Shown: positions 51,861 through 63,222, numbered from the stretch's first letter. The stretch is 64,000 nt of DNA from Euborellia annulipes (GCA_023213315.1 JAKCPI010002797.1:37545-101544); one strand, 5' to 3'. Program-made: numbers and translations. Notes: generated by a model not told the origin, from the sequence alone.

Positions 51861-52566
51861 ATATATATAGGTCAAAAATTTGATCGATATACATTTTGAG
51901 GTCCAAAAAAGTGGGTCCCGCAAATTGGTCTGTGTGGACATTTTTAAGCATGAATGAAATGAGCTACGAGATTGAAATTTTATATTTAAGTTAGGCACCC
52001 CCTGAAGCGTGAAAATAACCTTTTGAACAAAATCGGCCAAAAACTACTAGTACTTTATTGATGCACTTTTTCAGTTTTTTTGATATTCTCAAAATTCGCT
52101 CCAACGATTTTGATTAAAATTCATAAATCAACTAGCCTATTTTTTAGATGCTCTTTAAAAAGTAGGCATATATTAATAAAATTTTTCATGAAAATTGTTT
52201 GAAGTAAAAACTTTACTGATGTACTTCAGATTATTCAAATTTATTTTTCGGCTCTTCCTTCCATTAATTTCGATTCAAAAGGAAATTTTGGAACTTTTTA
52301 CACATTTTAAAAATTTTTTTCCAATTCTTATAAAATTTTGTATTTATTTAGGATTTTCTATTGTGTATGATATATCCAAATACGTGATTAAAATTTTGAA
52401 AAATAAACATAATTTATTTCACGCAGTCAACATTTAAAACACAAATTTTGAACTAAAGGGCTATGGGAAACTAAATATATCTCGACACAAAAAAATCTGG
52501 TGTGACAAGCACAGTACATAACTTTCTCTTAATCTTCGATAGCTGGGAGACCAGACACATCAGATT
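51861..52566 (-). mobile_element. Family A variant-B element, inverted
   Basis: The 3' foldback is mostly lost (ATATATATAGGTCAAAAATT). Then GATGCTCTTTAAAAAGTAGG, the variant-B segment 52255-52450 shared with 41590-41790, TTTGAACTAAAGGGCTATGG, and a degraded hairpin ending ACACATCAGATT. Confidence 0.72.
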
Positions 52567-53640
52567 TTTTTAAATATTATTTATGACGATAAATCTTCTA
52601 TGACACGTATTCAGAAAAATTATAATTTAAGGTGAAATTTTTTTTTTTTTAATATTATAAAACCTTTCTTCAGAGGTGAATTAAAAATGTCATTTATTTC
52701 ATTGGCTATAAATTAATTTTTATAAATAAAGACAGACGTCAGATGCCACAAAAAAATTTAAGCTATAACGATTCAATAGAGAAAATTTCAGGCATTTTTT
52801 TTTTAACTTCATCAAAATTAGTGTGCGAATTAAATTAAATTGATGTGGACATACAAACAGGATGGAACATTCTCCAAAAATCCAGCTCTTGCATTCCCTT
52901 AACTTTTACAATTCAGATATACGTAATATATTAATTAATTTTAATTTGGATCACTTTCACCTCCCCTGTTTTGATGTCTATCACTTTTAGTTTCGCTGTG
53001 ATGAACTTGATAATTAAATCACTATTGATCTTATCAAATTCATATATCAACTCGAAAATGAATAGATTTAAATCAACTTTACTATAACAAACAATGTAAA
53101 ATATTTACATAATTCTGAATTGTGTATGTAATTCAAATTTCATAAATATCAACTTGTTTCCAACTTTAACTATTAAACATAGGATAATTGAATTGAATTG
53201 AATAGAAATAACCGGTTATAAATATAAATACAATCTGCTATAAACCCAAAATATTAATTTGATCAACTAGGGATGTTTGAGGAGGCAAATAAAAAGCTAC
53301 TAATTGGTGTGTCGTTTCAATAATAAAGGGGTTTGATTGATACCTATGCATCAGGGGCAATTGCCAAAGTAACAAACAAGTATATATATATGACGATGCT
53401 GGACCGGTGAAAACTATCTTGTTTACTTGAAGAGGGTGTTTGTAACAAACAAGATTTTATTTTATTATCTACTTGGTGGCAACCCTGTCTACAAACAGAC
53501 AGACAGTCCTCTCAGTTTTTTTTTTTAATTCGTTTTAAGGTTTTTTTTCGGCATCGTAGGTTATTTCTTTATTTATCAGATCTAAGTTGACCTCGTTTCA
53601 AGTTTTCTAAATTAATTGATATCCAATGTAACTTATTTCA
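52567..53640. other. 1.1-kb spacer
   Basis: A/T-rich DNA without repeat matches. A slightly more complex block lies at 53260-53510. No gene. Confidence 0.5.
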
Positions 53641-53644
53641 TTAA

Positions 53645-54062
53645 GGGGGAACGGGAGCGAAGTGGTTACGCATGTTTTTCCCGATAAGATGGCGTAGTGT
53701 GTCATAAAAGTATGCCCAAAAAATCAAGTATTTCGAAAATTTGCCAAGAGATGTCAGAATGGTAGCTAATAATATTTAATGCATTTGGTTGATTTCCATT
53801 GATCTTTTAACAATAAATACTTTATAAATGTTATTATATATTATGTATCTTTTATAAAAGCATAAAAATATATAAATATACTAGGAACCGACCGAATATT
53901 CGGTTTCGGTTTCGGTTTTGGCCGGTTTGGCCAAAAACATTGTTGTGGTCGTGTTGTTTTTTTTGAGGGGGGCTTGGCCCCCCAAAAAAAAAAGAAGGGG
54001 GTGGAAAAAAAATAAATAATTTGATTGGGGGAAAAAAATTTCAAAAAAAAAAAAGTTTGGGG

Positions 54063-54093
<31 letters not shown>

Positions 54094-54509
54094 GAAATAT
54101 ACTGTAGGTCAGATATACGCTATTAGGGGATTAGCTGTTAGACTAGCCTGCCATCTATTGCAAGAATGCTGAACTAATTTGACAGTTGGTTTTTAAATAA
54201 ATCATCTAAGCTTATTTTAAAAATTTTTTAATTAATATTTAATTATTACTAACAATAAATTCATTTTTAAATTTTAGAATTAAAGATTATTGGGACAGAT
54301 TGTTTTTTTTTTTTTTTTTGTATTTGCTTGATAACAAAAAAATTAATTATGATAATTTTTTAATAAGTCATTAAAAAAATTATAGTTCGATGTCCCAATA
54401 ATCTCTTATGAATTTTCATTTAAAAAAAAAAAAAAAAACCGTATTGAAAAATTCCTTATAATAGTCTAGTTTTTTTTAAAGTACGTTTAGACGTCGCTCC
54501 TGAACCCCC
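53645..54509 (+). mobile_element. Family C MITE with nested insert
   Basis: TTAA at 53641-53644 and 54510-54513; ends GGGGGAACGGGAGCGAAG and GTCGCTCCTGAACCCCC. It is collinear with 18557-19013 except for the insert at 53882-54094 and extra A/T-rich sequence near 54230-54420 that resembles 27320-27500 in inverse. Confidence 0.75.
53882..54094. mobile_element. Insert with AAATATAC target duplication
   Basis: It starts TAGGAACCGACCGAATATTC, then GGTTTCGG repeats and GGCCGGTTTGGCC, and ends in a long A run plus GGGG. AAATATAC (extending to AAATATACT) is repeated at 53874-53881 and 54095-54102. There is no convincing TIR; the start word resembles some hAT-group ends. Confidence 0.5.
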
Positions 54510-54513
54510 TTAA

Positions 54514-55834
54514 CCCCCAACTCCTTGCACAAGAGGTGAGCGTTCTATAGCCCAGGGACATTTAAATTTAATTCTTTATACTTGAATTGCATCTGAACGA
54601 GGCTGCAAAATGAGCTGTTGATGTATGGTATTATTTACTAAATCAATTATTAAATAAAAAATAAATACTTTAACAAATTGTCCATCGGAGTCCCTCTCCG
54701 AGGATCAGCCTTTCTCAACAAACACAATCTCGAGGACTATTTCTCTTTTCATCAGCAAATATTAGTTACTATTTATTATTTATTATTCTTTATGTATTTT
54801 TAAAATGAGGTCATTGTCTTCTCTTTAATTTTCCAGCATGAAATGAATTGTAAATTATTAATTGAAATCTTGTTTTAAGATAATGTCTTTTTCTTTTTTC
54901 GAAGCCTCTTTTAATTTTCTCTTCTATCAGCTCATCATATAATCTATTTGATTTTAATCTACCCTTTACTTCAGCCCTAGTTCTTTCTAATTACTAAAAA
55001 AAAAAGCAAGCCACTCCCTTTGGGGAAACATGATTTTATATTTTATCTTTCTTTTCAACGTAAATATAACTAGAAAATGTCTCTATGATGATTAATTATC
55101 CTGGAACATTTCATTTAATCTAATGACCTTTTTTTTATCTTTTGTTTATAAAAAAAAAGGGTTACTAATTTGAAATTTAATATGTGCTAACTTCCTGTAG
55201 CGTCTCAATTATTTCTTAAAATAAAACTAATTACAAGAATTTGTATACTAAGGTGAATTATGGATTGTTTAATGAGAGAAAAAAATGATATCCAAAGAAT
55301 AAATTTTAAACATGCGCAAATTTAAAAAAATTTTAATTCATTAAAAGTTGATGTTTTTAATATCCATGTTAATCGTCTAATTATCTATTAAAAGAGGCAC
55401 AAAATTCATCTTTTAAAAGTTTCTCATTGACTAAATAATAAAAGGGAATGGGCGCTTGTATGCCAATGCCCCTGGGGCCCAATCAAACAAGACGTTATTC
55501 ATTTATAAAATAAAGACACAATTCCATTGAGCAAAAATAAAGAAAAAAATGAGAAAAACAACAAATATAGAATATCAAAAAAAAATATGAACATTTTGAA
55601 ATAAGGTGAAAATTTAAGAAAAAAGCATAACGAAGTTGCAAACATTATTTTTTTTAGAAAACATCCCCTTACATTAATGAATTGTCAAGCAAATTTTTGC
55701 TTTTTTCAACGGTTCTTAAAGAGAGAGCACTCGAAATGTCAACAATAAAATAAAGTTATTGGCTACCAATCAATTTAAATAAATAGGGATGGGGTCTAAA
55801 TGGCCATAGATGCCGAAAAAGACTTTTTATTTTT

Positions 55835-55869
<35 letters not shown>

Positions 55870-56644
55870 ATTAAAGTAATGATTGCAATTGTAATGTTTA
55901 CAATGTTGCCAAGTTCAAAATTTTATTTTGGGGCGGTAAGAAATAATTAATTCTTAAAGTGGGCCTTAGACGAAATAAGTTTGAGAACATTTGAGAATTT
56001 ATTAAAATTCGATCCAACTTTTTGATAAAATTGTTCACATACCTCTTTGTTTATAATCATTTTACATTAAAAATATTTTTTATTTATTTTAATAAATTTT
56101 CTTTAAAAGAAGTTCATTTATTTAATGGAAATTACTTTTTTATAAATAATAAAAGTTTATATTTTTTTAAAGGATTTTATTAAAGAAAATGTAGTATAAT
56201 CTAGAAAATCCTTTATGTAGTAGCCTACATATATATTATATATAAAGAGGCAAATGTTTTATGTTCTGAAAGATATATTCTCTAATTATGCGGGGCTCCA
56301 TTTTCATTTTCTCCCTACTAGCGTACAATTTCATAAAATATGGTTTATATATGTTCTTTAAGGTAAAATAATATTCATCTAATTTGTAATTAAAAAACCC
56401 CAAAAAATGAAAGAAATTTATTTTAAAAAAAATAAATAAATAAAAACCCGGACAAAGAAAGAAGAGAAAAAAAAACCGGAACCAATTTTCTTTTAAATAG
56501 CGCGATTAACTCGAGGTTTAAGCCAATTTTATTACTCATTCAAAAGTCACGAATAAGAGAGAAGGATCCCACTGTAGCATGTATACTGTATGTACAGTAC
56601 AGTCGCGAGTTAAAATTTAACTACGAGATCGTAACCAAAAGAGA
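54514..56644. other. 2.1-kb AT-rich spacer
   Basis: Mostly simple sequence. Only the SINE-2 tail at 55735-55870 and a lone patch, GGGCGCTTGTATGCCAATGC, at about 55451 stand out. No gene. Confidence 0.5.
55735..55870 (+). repeat. SINE-2 body and tail
   Basis: GGCTACCAATCAATTTAAAT, GGATGGGGTCTAAATGGCC and TAGATGCCGAAAAAGACTTT, then a long T run. Confidence 0.5.
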
Positions 56645-56648
56645 TTAA

Positions 56649-57033
56649 GGTGCGCGTCTCGGGGTGCTAATTTTGGGACTTTCCAGCGGCCACAATTTTG
56701 AAGCTATCGACCTCAAATTTTTTTTAAATTAAAGCTATTTAAAATATCTACAACTTATAGAAGCCCTTTTTTTGATTTTCGAAAAAAAAATTTTTTTTTT
56801 AGATTAATGGCATTAAATAAAAGATATTTTAAAAAAAGGAGCTCTATAAGTTGTAGATAATTAAATTAGTAATCATTGTGTTAAAAAATAATTAATTTTT
56901 TGCCTTTAATTAATTAGCTGGAAAGTCTAGAATGAAATGGAACAAGTTGCGTGTTATCCAATGGGGGAACACTAACGCCATCTGGTGCCGCCTCGAGTCA
57001 ATCGTGTTTTAACGGTTTTCCGAGACGCGCACC
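56649..57033 (+). mobile_element. Family B MITE, 385 bp
   Basis: Direct-orientation copy of 5705-6098: GGTGCGCGTCTCGGGGTGCT at the left and TTTTCCGAGACGCGCACC at the right, with TTAA at 56645-56648 and 57034-57037. Confidence 0.78.
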
Positions 57034-57269
57034 TTAAACAAGTCTGCATATAAAAAACGCACAAGAATAAAATCATTCAAAAGAATTATTTGCATTCAAA
57101 ACTATGCATTCACTGTAAATAAATATGTTTTTTTTTTTTAAATAAAATTTGATATTTTTACACTTTTGAAAAATGGACTCCTAATTTTGGATTATGGGGT
57201 ACGCCAATATCGGATAGGGAAATAAGCCGTGAAAACATTTGAGAAAAAGAAGTGGAAAAAAGTTTATTT

Positions 57270-57440
57270 TATTGTTATATATGAATCCTCCTTAATATAG
57301 AGTCTTAAATATTGTAGTTAAGATTTGTTACAAGAAAGAATATTTCTATTTTTATAAAATTTTCTCTCGTATTTGTTCTATTATTTCTTCTTGTTTATGT
57401 TTTTAATAAAAATAATAATTTCATGAAAAAAGTTTGTCCC
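57270..57440 (+). repeat. Long inverted repeat, left arm
   Basis: TATTGTTATATATGAATCC through TCCTTAATATAGAGTCTTAA, TTTCTCTCGTATTTGTTCTA and TTTCATGAAAAAAGTTTGT. The inverse lies at 58236-58432. Confidence 0.75.
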
Positions 57441-57934
57441 CTTTAGAAGAAAATTATTTGCCACGAGAAAACTTCGTGTTCAAGTCAAGGGGTAGGAGTT
57501 GAGGAGGGGGGTAGGTTCGTGTTTCGGTATGATTACACGTTTAAGACCAAAATTCTCTATAATTTTTCATTTAATAAATTTAGAAATAGAAACTTTAAAG
57601 GGGCGGATTTAATGAAGATTATGAGCTAGAATAAAAATCTAAATCAAAAGAACAAAATGTTTAATGAACATTTGAAATACAAATATACGAGTATAGTCTA
57701 AATAATGTACTTGGCATATCTTTGTGGCTGTTGTTCCTCCTTCCCTTTCAGAAATAATTATAATAAAACCAATCAAATTCTATTGGCAACAAAGGTTGTT
57801 TTTTTTTAATGGTGGCCACTTGTTAATTTTTAGGGGGATTTAATAACTCAGCAATCGGGATCCACTTTTCTAAGATTACGGAAGCAATTAATTGAAAAGT
57901 TCATTAGTGGGTAGAGTTTTTTTTTAAGGGGGTA
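57441..57934. other. Spacer between inverted arms
   Basis: A/T-rich with a G-rich patch at about 57490-57520. No gene. Confidence 0.45.
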
Positions 57935-58128
57935 ACCAGTGGCCTGAGAGAGGGATGCCCGCCCTCCTGCCTTCAAGGCACCGGCTCCCCTGGGGTTTCC
58001 TGTTAATAATTTTATCTTATTTATCAATGGTTTTTAATTTTTTTTATTTTTTTGAGATACTATTAGGGTGAGGGGCGGGTTTAAATAGCTTTAGATGCCG
58101 AAAAACCTTAAACAGATTTAAAAAAAAG
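57935..58128 (+). repeat. SINE-2 copy
   Basis: A GC-rich head (AACCAGTGGCCTGAGAGAGG, ACCGGCTCCCCTGGGGTTTC), then GGGTTTAAATAGCTTTAGAT and GCCGAAAAACCTTAAACAG with an A tail. The head is tRNA-like only loosely. Confidence 0.45.
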
Positions 58129-58235
58129 GGTGAAAATTCTTGACTTAACTTATATTATTAATAATAAAATATTAAATTTTAAAAATAAATATCACCTTGG
58201 GGTATTAAAAAAAAACTTTAAGCGAAAAATTTTTC

Positions 58236-58432
58236 AGCAAACAAACTTTTTTCATGAAATTACACCATTACACCAAGGCCTGCGGGCATTATTTAAAATC
58301 ATAAACAAAAAGAACTAATAGAACAAATACGAGAGAAAATTTTATAAAAATAGAAATATTCTTTCTTGTAATTAATCTTAACTACAATATTTAAGACTCT
58401 ATATTAAGGATTATTCAAATATAACAATATAA
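58236..58432 (-). repeat. Long inverted repeat, right arm
   Basis: Inverse of 57270-57440, with an additional about 30-bp tRNA-like piece (GGTGTAATGGTGTAATTTC on the - strand) absent from the left arm. Confidence 0.75.
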
Positions 58433-58746
58433 ATTCTCCTAAAAAGACAAATTTAAATTATCTTGATTGGTTGCCTAGCAATCGAATGTTGATTCGCGAA
58501 AAATTGATTCCTCCTAAGAAATTTAATAATTTGATGGTAATTTTATAATTTTACTGTGAGTATTGTGTTCCCACGCTCGAAAAAGCAGTTTTCTTTTTGC
58601 GGGTGTAATAAGTTTTAAAATATTTATTCGAACTTTTTTGTTATTTGAGTTAATTTATTTTCACTGTTTGTTTACATTTGGGCCTCCCAGTAAGGACCCT
58701 GTGAACTAATTTATTCCCTTTTGACGTGTGAGTGGAGGAGGGGGCC
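58433..58746 (+). other. Probable LINE 5' UTR region
   Basis: This lies between the inverted repeat and the LINE ORF1 start, with less skewed composition than upstream DNA (CCCACGCTCGAAAAAGCAG at about 58572). The exact 5' end of the element cannot be set because no second copy is available. Confidence 0.35.
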
Positions 58747-59949
58747 ATGACGGACCTTTCTAATAGGCACCCCCAACCTCAAGAAAAGGGAAGTGATTTA
58801 GTTTATGCAATTCGCTCAGCGATGGTATCAGTGTATGGAAATGAAGAAGTGAACATGGAAGACTCTGATGATATCAAGAATCCAAATGAAACTATCGTAA
58901 ATATAGGCCTACATACTGCAACTACTAGTAAGAGGAAACTTCAGTTCGCAGAGGAAGAAGAAAGCTCACTAAAAGTTAAGCTAACTGAACTCAGCAAGCC
59001 AGCAAGTCATGAAATAAATGAAGTAAGTGGAAATACTCAACATAAACACTCAATAAATTTGAACATATCAGACAATGCTGAAACAAATGGTATTACACAT
59101 TTAAATTCACAAGAAAATAATTATAATGTTAATTGTAATAATATCTCAAGGAATATTGAAGGTGAGGTTGATGTAAATAATACACATGAGAGAAGTCCTT
59201 ATTACACATTTTGCGTGAATAATGAATATGGAGAGGTAGATATAGGCCCTTTTCTCTTATATGTTGAAAGAATAGAAAAAAATAAATCATTACATCCTAT
59301 GCTAGTAGGGAAAATTATTCGTGAAAACTTCCCGAATTTGTACGAAAATATAGACACCATCTCAAAGGCCAACAGGTTTAAAATTAAAATTATAGTAAAT
59401 GATTATTTTAAAGCGAACACCTTGAAATCTTCAGAAATTTGGAAAAACAACAATTTGGTGTGTTATATCCCAAATTTCGTGTTAACCAAACAAGCTCTAA
59501 TTAGAGACGTAGACTATTCGTTGTCGAACGAAGATATTCTTAAGTATATTGAGTGCCCGGATGACAATATTATTAAAACAAAGAGAATTTTTAAAAATAA
59601 TAAAAATGAATATGTTCCCACGCCTTTAGTAATTTTAACAGTAAGGGGTCGAATTCCTCGAGAGGTAAAACTCTTAGGAGTTATTTGCAAAACAGAAAAT
59701 TTTACTCCTAGGGTCCCTCAGTGTCAACTCTGTTTTAGATTTCATCATTTTAAAAATACATGTCGTTTTAATAAGAGATGCCCCCGATGCGGATCTGAAA
59801 ATCATTTAGCTCAGGACTGCCTGTCTGAAGAGATTAAATGCGTTAATTGCAAAATGGCGCATCTGCCTACCGACCCAAAATGTGTGGAATTCTTAAAGCA
59901 AAATTTAATTAAAAAAACAATGACCGAAAAAAAATTTTTCATTTTTTGA
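58747..59949 (+). CDS. LINE ORF1, gag-like nucleocapsid protein
   Basis: An RNA-binding protein that would coat the retrotransposon RNA in a ribonucleoprotein particle. I start at ATG 58747; the frame is open a few codons further upstream. The first ~150 residues are low-complexity and acidic. A conserved gag-like region follows (GPFLLYVERIEKNKSLHPM, later RDVDYSLSNEDILKYI and TVRGRIPREVKLLG). Three zinc knuckles close it: residues 326-339 (CX2CX4HX4C), 345-358 (CX2CX4HX4C) and 365-379 (CX2CX3HX6C). This triple arrangement is typical of arthropod I/Jockey-group ORF1 proteins. The frame ends at 59949 after an A/T homopolymer tract, where a one-base shift leads into the C-terminal part at 59945-60394. 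Confidence 0.82.
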   Translation: MTDLSNRHPQPQEKGSDLVYAIRSAMVSVYGNEEVNMEDSDDIKNPNETIVNIGLHTATTSKRKLQFAEEEESSLKVKLTELSKPASHEINEVSGNTQHKHSINLNISDNAETNGITHLNSQENNYNVNCNNISRNIEGEVDVNNTHERSPYYTFCVNNEYGEVDIGPFLLYVERIEKNKSLHPMLVGKIIRENFPNLYENIDTISKANRFKIKIIVNDYFKANTLKSSEIWKNNNLVCYIPNFVLTKQALIRDVDYSLSNEDILKYIECPDDNIIKTKRIFKNNKNEYVPTPLVILTVRGRIPREVKLLGVICKTENFTPRVPQCQLCFRFHHFKNTCRFNKRCPRCGSENHLAQDCLSEEIKCVNCKMAHLPTDPKCVEFLKQNLIKKTMTEKKFFIF

Positions 59950-60394
59950 AGCGTTAAATTATGTAGAAAAAAAAGATTTATATTCCGGCGCAGCGGCTTT
60001 CGAAAGTGCAAAGCAGAGTACCTCCCAGGATTTTCCCCCCTTAAAAAAAATTTGCCTTCTACCGAGAGAGGAGGGTGAAAATAGTTCTCATCCGATTAAA
60101 AAACATTATAAAATTCATACGACTAATATAAGGCCTATAATTGCCAAACCCGTACCCCACTTTGTTAGAATAGAGAATGAATCTAATAATTTAAGTTTGC
60201 CTCTAACTCCGGTGGTTAATAGCCCCAACTATAATATTAATGATAAAGAAAATATTAAAACATTAATAAACACCATAATAGAAAATATTGTATATCAAAA
60301 AATCAAATTAAATGAAACAAGCCTGGGGAATTCCCCAAATAATAGTATTGAAAAAATAATTGACCATTTTATAGAAAATTGGAATTTTAATTAA
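59945..60394 (+). pseudogene. LINE ORF1 C-terminal part, frame-shifted
   Basis: In the next frame the reading continues without a stop for 149 codons: FEALNYVEKKDLYSGAAAF, SAKQSTSQDFPPLKK, and a hydrophilic Asn/Ile-rich tail ending ENWNFN. It has no start codon near its beginning, and SxAxxF...FPPL-type linkers are common downstream of gag zinc knuckles. I read it as the rest of ORF1, separated by an indel in a T run at about 59942-59947. The full protein would be about 550 residues. Confidence 0.7.
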
Positions 60395-60835
60395 GAAAAA
60401 TTATATATATATATATTTATTCTCCATTTTGTTTATATGCATCATATATTAATAATTATATTTTGTAGCATTATTTATATCTCTAAAGATTGGCTATATT
60501 AATAAATGTGTTCTGGCATTCTCGATGTGTGTATTATTTAGATCACTGAAATGCAGATAGGATAAAAAGAGGAAAAAGATAGCCGTACAATTAAATTATT
60601 TAAAAAATATTTTATTGAATAATTATAAAATGTTATTAATATATAAATATAATAATTATAATAATATAATTAATGATAAAATTAAAAAATTATAAATATA
60701 ATAAATATAATAATTGTTATTATAAATATTCTCCAATGTATTACGATGTGTATTTGTAGTATAAATAGAGATGGTGTTACACAATAGCTGCCTATATTTA
60801 TATTCGGTGGGGGAAAAAATAAAAGAATTCCCATT
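60395..60835 (+). other. LINE inter-ORF spacer
   Basis: 441 bp of extremely A/T-rich sequence with (TA)n and ATAATAATT runs between ORF1 and ORF2, longer than usual for I-like elements. Part of it may be a later insertion or slippage expansion. CATTCTCGATGTGTGTATTA at about 60515 and TGTATTACGATGTGTATTTG at about 60738 are similar words. Confidence 0.5.
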
Positions 60836-61657
60836 ATGAACAAAGGCCTAAATAGTAAACATTTCTCTATAGTCCAATGGAATGCGCGATCGGTTGTCTC
60901 TAACAAGGGCAGTCTGGAAATTATGCTTAAAGACCTCAATATAAGTGTAGCTGCAATTTCAGAGACGTGGTTGAAACCTGCACTGGATTTCAAAATAAAA
61001 GGCTACAACGTCGTTAGGGCAGATAGATTTGATGGTAAAGGGGGCAGTCTTATATTAATAGATAGAAAGTTGGACTTTGTAAATCTACATGTAATCTCTC
61101 CATCGCCACTAATACAAATTTGCGGCACCCAAGTAACATTACCTGATAAAAGTAACATGTCCATCGTGTCATGCTACTGTAAACCGATGTCTTACCTTTC
61201 AAGTGATGATTGGGCGGCAGTATTTCAACAAATCCCTCCTCCGTATATGTTTCTTGGAGATTTCAACAGCAAATCGCAAGAATGGGGCTGTAACTGGCAA
61301 GACCGCGCGGGACAATGTCTTTCTGATTTTGCTGATAAATATGATCTAATCACTCTTAATGACGGGTCACCCACAAGATTGACTTTTGGCTCAGATAATC
61401 TATCCATCCCGGATGTATCGTTTTGTTCATCCTCTTTGTTTACCCAATTCATTTGGGAAGTATTAGAGGATACCATGGGCTCAGACCATTTCCCAATCCA
61501 CATCAAAAAAATGTCTCCCATGCCGAGCCTTCCTGTCTCTTTCAAGCCAAGGCTTAAAATAAAGTCTGCCAATTGGTCTCTTTACCAAACGTCTCTTATA
61601 GGTAAATTTCACGATCCTCAGTACTCCTCTTCGGCCGCTAGCCGGTATGACTTTTAA
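60836..61657 (+). CDS. LINE ORF2, AP endonuclease domain
   Basis: The endonuclease nicks target DNA to prime reverse transcription. Start ATG 60836. Motifs in order: IVQWNARS (catalytic Asn) near residue 13-20, ISETWL with Glu at residue 43, FLGDFNSKSQEWG at about 139-151 (GDFN 141-144), DGSPTR, a PDVSFCS segment, and GSDHFPI with catalytic SDH at 216-218. All APE signature residues are present, so the domain looks complete. The frame then runs into the linker (PRLKIKSANWSLYQTSL) and stops at 61657, where a shift near the CTTTTAATC tract moves the reading into the next ORF. It is thus the N-terminal third of one ORF2. Confidence 0.85.
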   Translation: MNKGLNSKHFSIVQWNARSVVSNKGSLEIMLKDLNISVAAISETWLKPALDFKIKGYNVVRADRFDGKGGSLILIDRKLDFVNLHVISPSPLIQICGTQVTLPDKSNMSIVSCYCKPMSYLSSDDWAAVFQQIPPPYMFLGDFNSKSQEWGCNWQDRAGQCLSDFADKYDLITLNDGSPTRLTFGSDNLSIPDVSFCSSSLFTQFIWEVLEDTMGSDHFPIHIKKMSPMPSLPVSFKPRLKIKSANWSLYQTSLIGKFHDPQYSSSAASRYDF

Positions 61658-63222
61658 TCGAGTCGATAAATTTGGCAGTCGAAATCTCTATTCCTTGGAC
61701 CAAGCCTTATTTGGGGAAAAGGCCGGTAGTCTGTTGGTGGTCTTCTGAGTGTGGAGAGGCTATCAATAATAGAAAACTCGCCCACAACCAATACAAAAGA
61801 AATCCAGTTCTAGATAATTTCATCTCCCTTAAAAAGGCACAGGCTTTAGCGAAAAGAGTAATTCTCGAGGCAAAGCGGTCTTCTTGGAAATTATTTTGTT
61901 CCTCCATCAACCCGTCCATTTCCAGTAAGGAAATATGGAAAAACATAAGTAAAATTAAGGGGACTAATGTCTTTAAAAATAAATTTCCTACCCAGATGGT
62001 TATCGAAGAATTCTTGGACCGGCTCGCTCCGCCATCGGTTCCACTTGAGACCCGGGAAATGTCAGATGCACCTTACTCATCAGACATACTAGATCTGCCT
62101 TTCACCATGTATGAGTTAGAAAAGGTTCTTCATAATTCCAAAGACTCATCACCAGGCATAGATAATATCTATTATTCAATGATCAAAAATCTTCCCCTGA
62201 CCGGTCTATACTTTCTTCTCGACATATTTAATGATATTAGATATTCACATGAAATTCCTGCAACTTGGAAACAGCAAATCATAGTCCCCATATTAAAGCC
62301 CGATAAACCACAGAACTCAGGCGCCTCCTATCGTCCAATTGCGCTCTCATCTTGCATGATGAAAGTCTTCGAAAAATTAATTCAAATTCGATTGGAATCA
62401 TTTTTAGAGCTGAATTTTAAATTCCCCAACCTCACTTTCGGATTTAGAAAAGGATACTCAACGATGGATAATCTGTCCATTCTAATTTGCAATATTAAGG
62501 AGGCGTTTGCTACAAAGAAATTCACTCCTACAGTGTTCATCGACATAGAAGGAGCGTATGACCATGTCAACCTCCATACTCTATACGAAATACTTGTGAA
62601 ACTGGGAATTGGTAAAAACTCTTCTTACCTAATATTTAAATTGTTGTATGACCGAAAAATAATAGTTAAATCAGGAAACATACACCTCTCCAGAAATTTA
62701 TTTAGAGGCCTGCCCCAAGGATCAATTTTATCCCCGATCCTATTCCTATGCTACACGTTTGATATTTTCAACTCCATCGGACCAGAGTGCAAACTGTTAC
62801 AATACGCTGACGATCTGGTTGTCTATTCCAAGTCCCATGTCTTGCAGCAGTCCCTTGATGATTTGAGCCGTTCAATAAAAGGTATAACAACGTACTTGGA
62901 TAAGATAAATCTTAACATTTCAGTCACAAAATCCACAGTTTGTATTTTCTCAAGAAGACGAGTACCGCCAATTAATAATATAAAATTAGGCGAGTATGAG
63001 TTTCCGGTAGTGAGTAAAATCAAATATTTGGGATTAATCTTGGACACAAAACTTCTATGGAGACCTCACATAAACTATATTTTAGAAAAATGCTCACGCC
63101 ATATCAATCTGCTCAAAGCAATAGCAAAACTCCAATGGGGCGGCCATCCAAGCTCTCTGCTGATAATATATAATTGTTTGATCCGATCGCAACTGGAATA
63201 TGGCAATTTTTTTATTCGGTGA
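61651..63222 (+). CDS. LINE ORF2, reverse transcriptase domain
   Basis: Continues ORF2 after the frameshift; there is no true start codon here and none is expected. The linker (AVEISIPWTKP, RPVVCWWSSECGEAINNRK) is typical of I/Jockey-group ORF2. RT motifs follow: ILKPDKPQNSGASYRPIALS, GFRKGYSTMDNL, VFIDIEGAYDHV (first catalytic Asp at 62542-62544), FRGLPQGSILSPILF and LLQYADDLVVY, with YADD encoded at 62803-62814. The thumb contains SKIKYLGLILDTKLLWRPH. All three catalytic aspartates are intact. The frame ends at 63222 because a T7 run near 63207-63214 shifts it; the true product continues at 63200-63814. Confidence 0.88.
   Translation, partial: LLIESINLAVEISIPWTKPYLGKRPVVCWWSSECGEAINNRKLAHNQYKRNPVLDNFISLKKAQALAKRVILEAKRSSWKLFCSSINPSISSKEIWKNISKIKGTNVFKNKFPTQMVIEEFLDRLAPPSVPLETREMSDAPYSSDILDLPFTMYELEKVLHNSKDSSPGIDNIYYSMIKNLPLTGLYFLLDIFNDIRYSHEIPATWKQQIIVPILKPDKPQNSGASYRPIALSSCMMKVFEKLIQIRLESFLELNFKFPNLTFGFRKGYSTMDNLSILICNIKEAFATKKFTPTVFIDIEGAYDHVNLHTLYEILVKLGIGKNSSYLIFKLLYDRKIIVKSGNIHLSRNLFRGLPQGSILSPILFLCYTFDIFNSIGPECKLLQYADDLVVYSKSHVLQQSLDDLSRSIKGITTYLDKINLNISVTKSTVCIFSRRRVPPINNIKLGEYEFPVVSKIKYLGLILDTKLLWRPHINYILEKCSRHINLLKAIAKLQWGGHPSSLLIIYNCLIRSQLEYGNFFIR

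Noticed and set aside
61225..61572. 115-codon - strand ORF
   Set aside because: Antisense shadow of the LINE endonuclease coding sequence.
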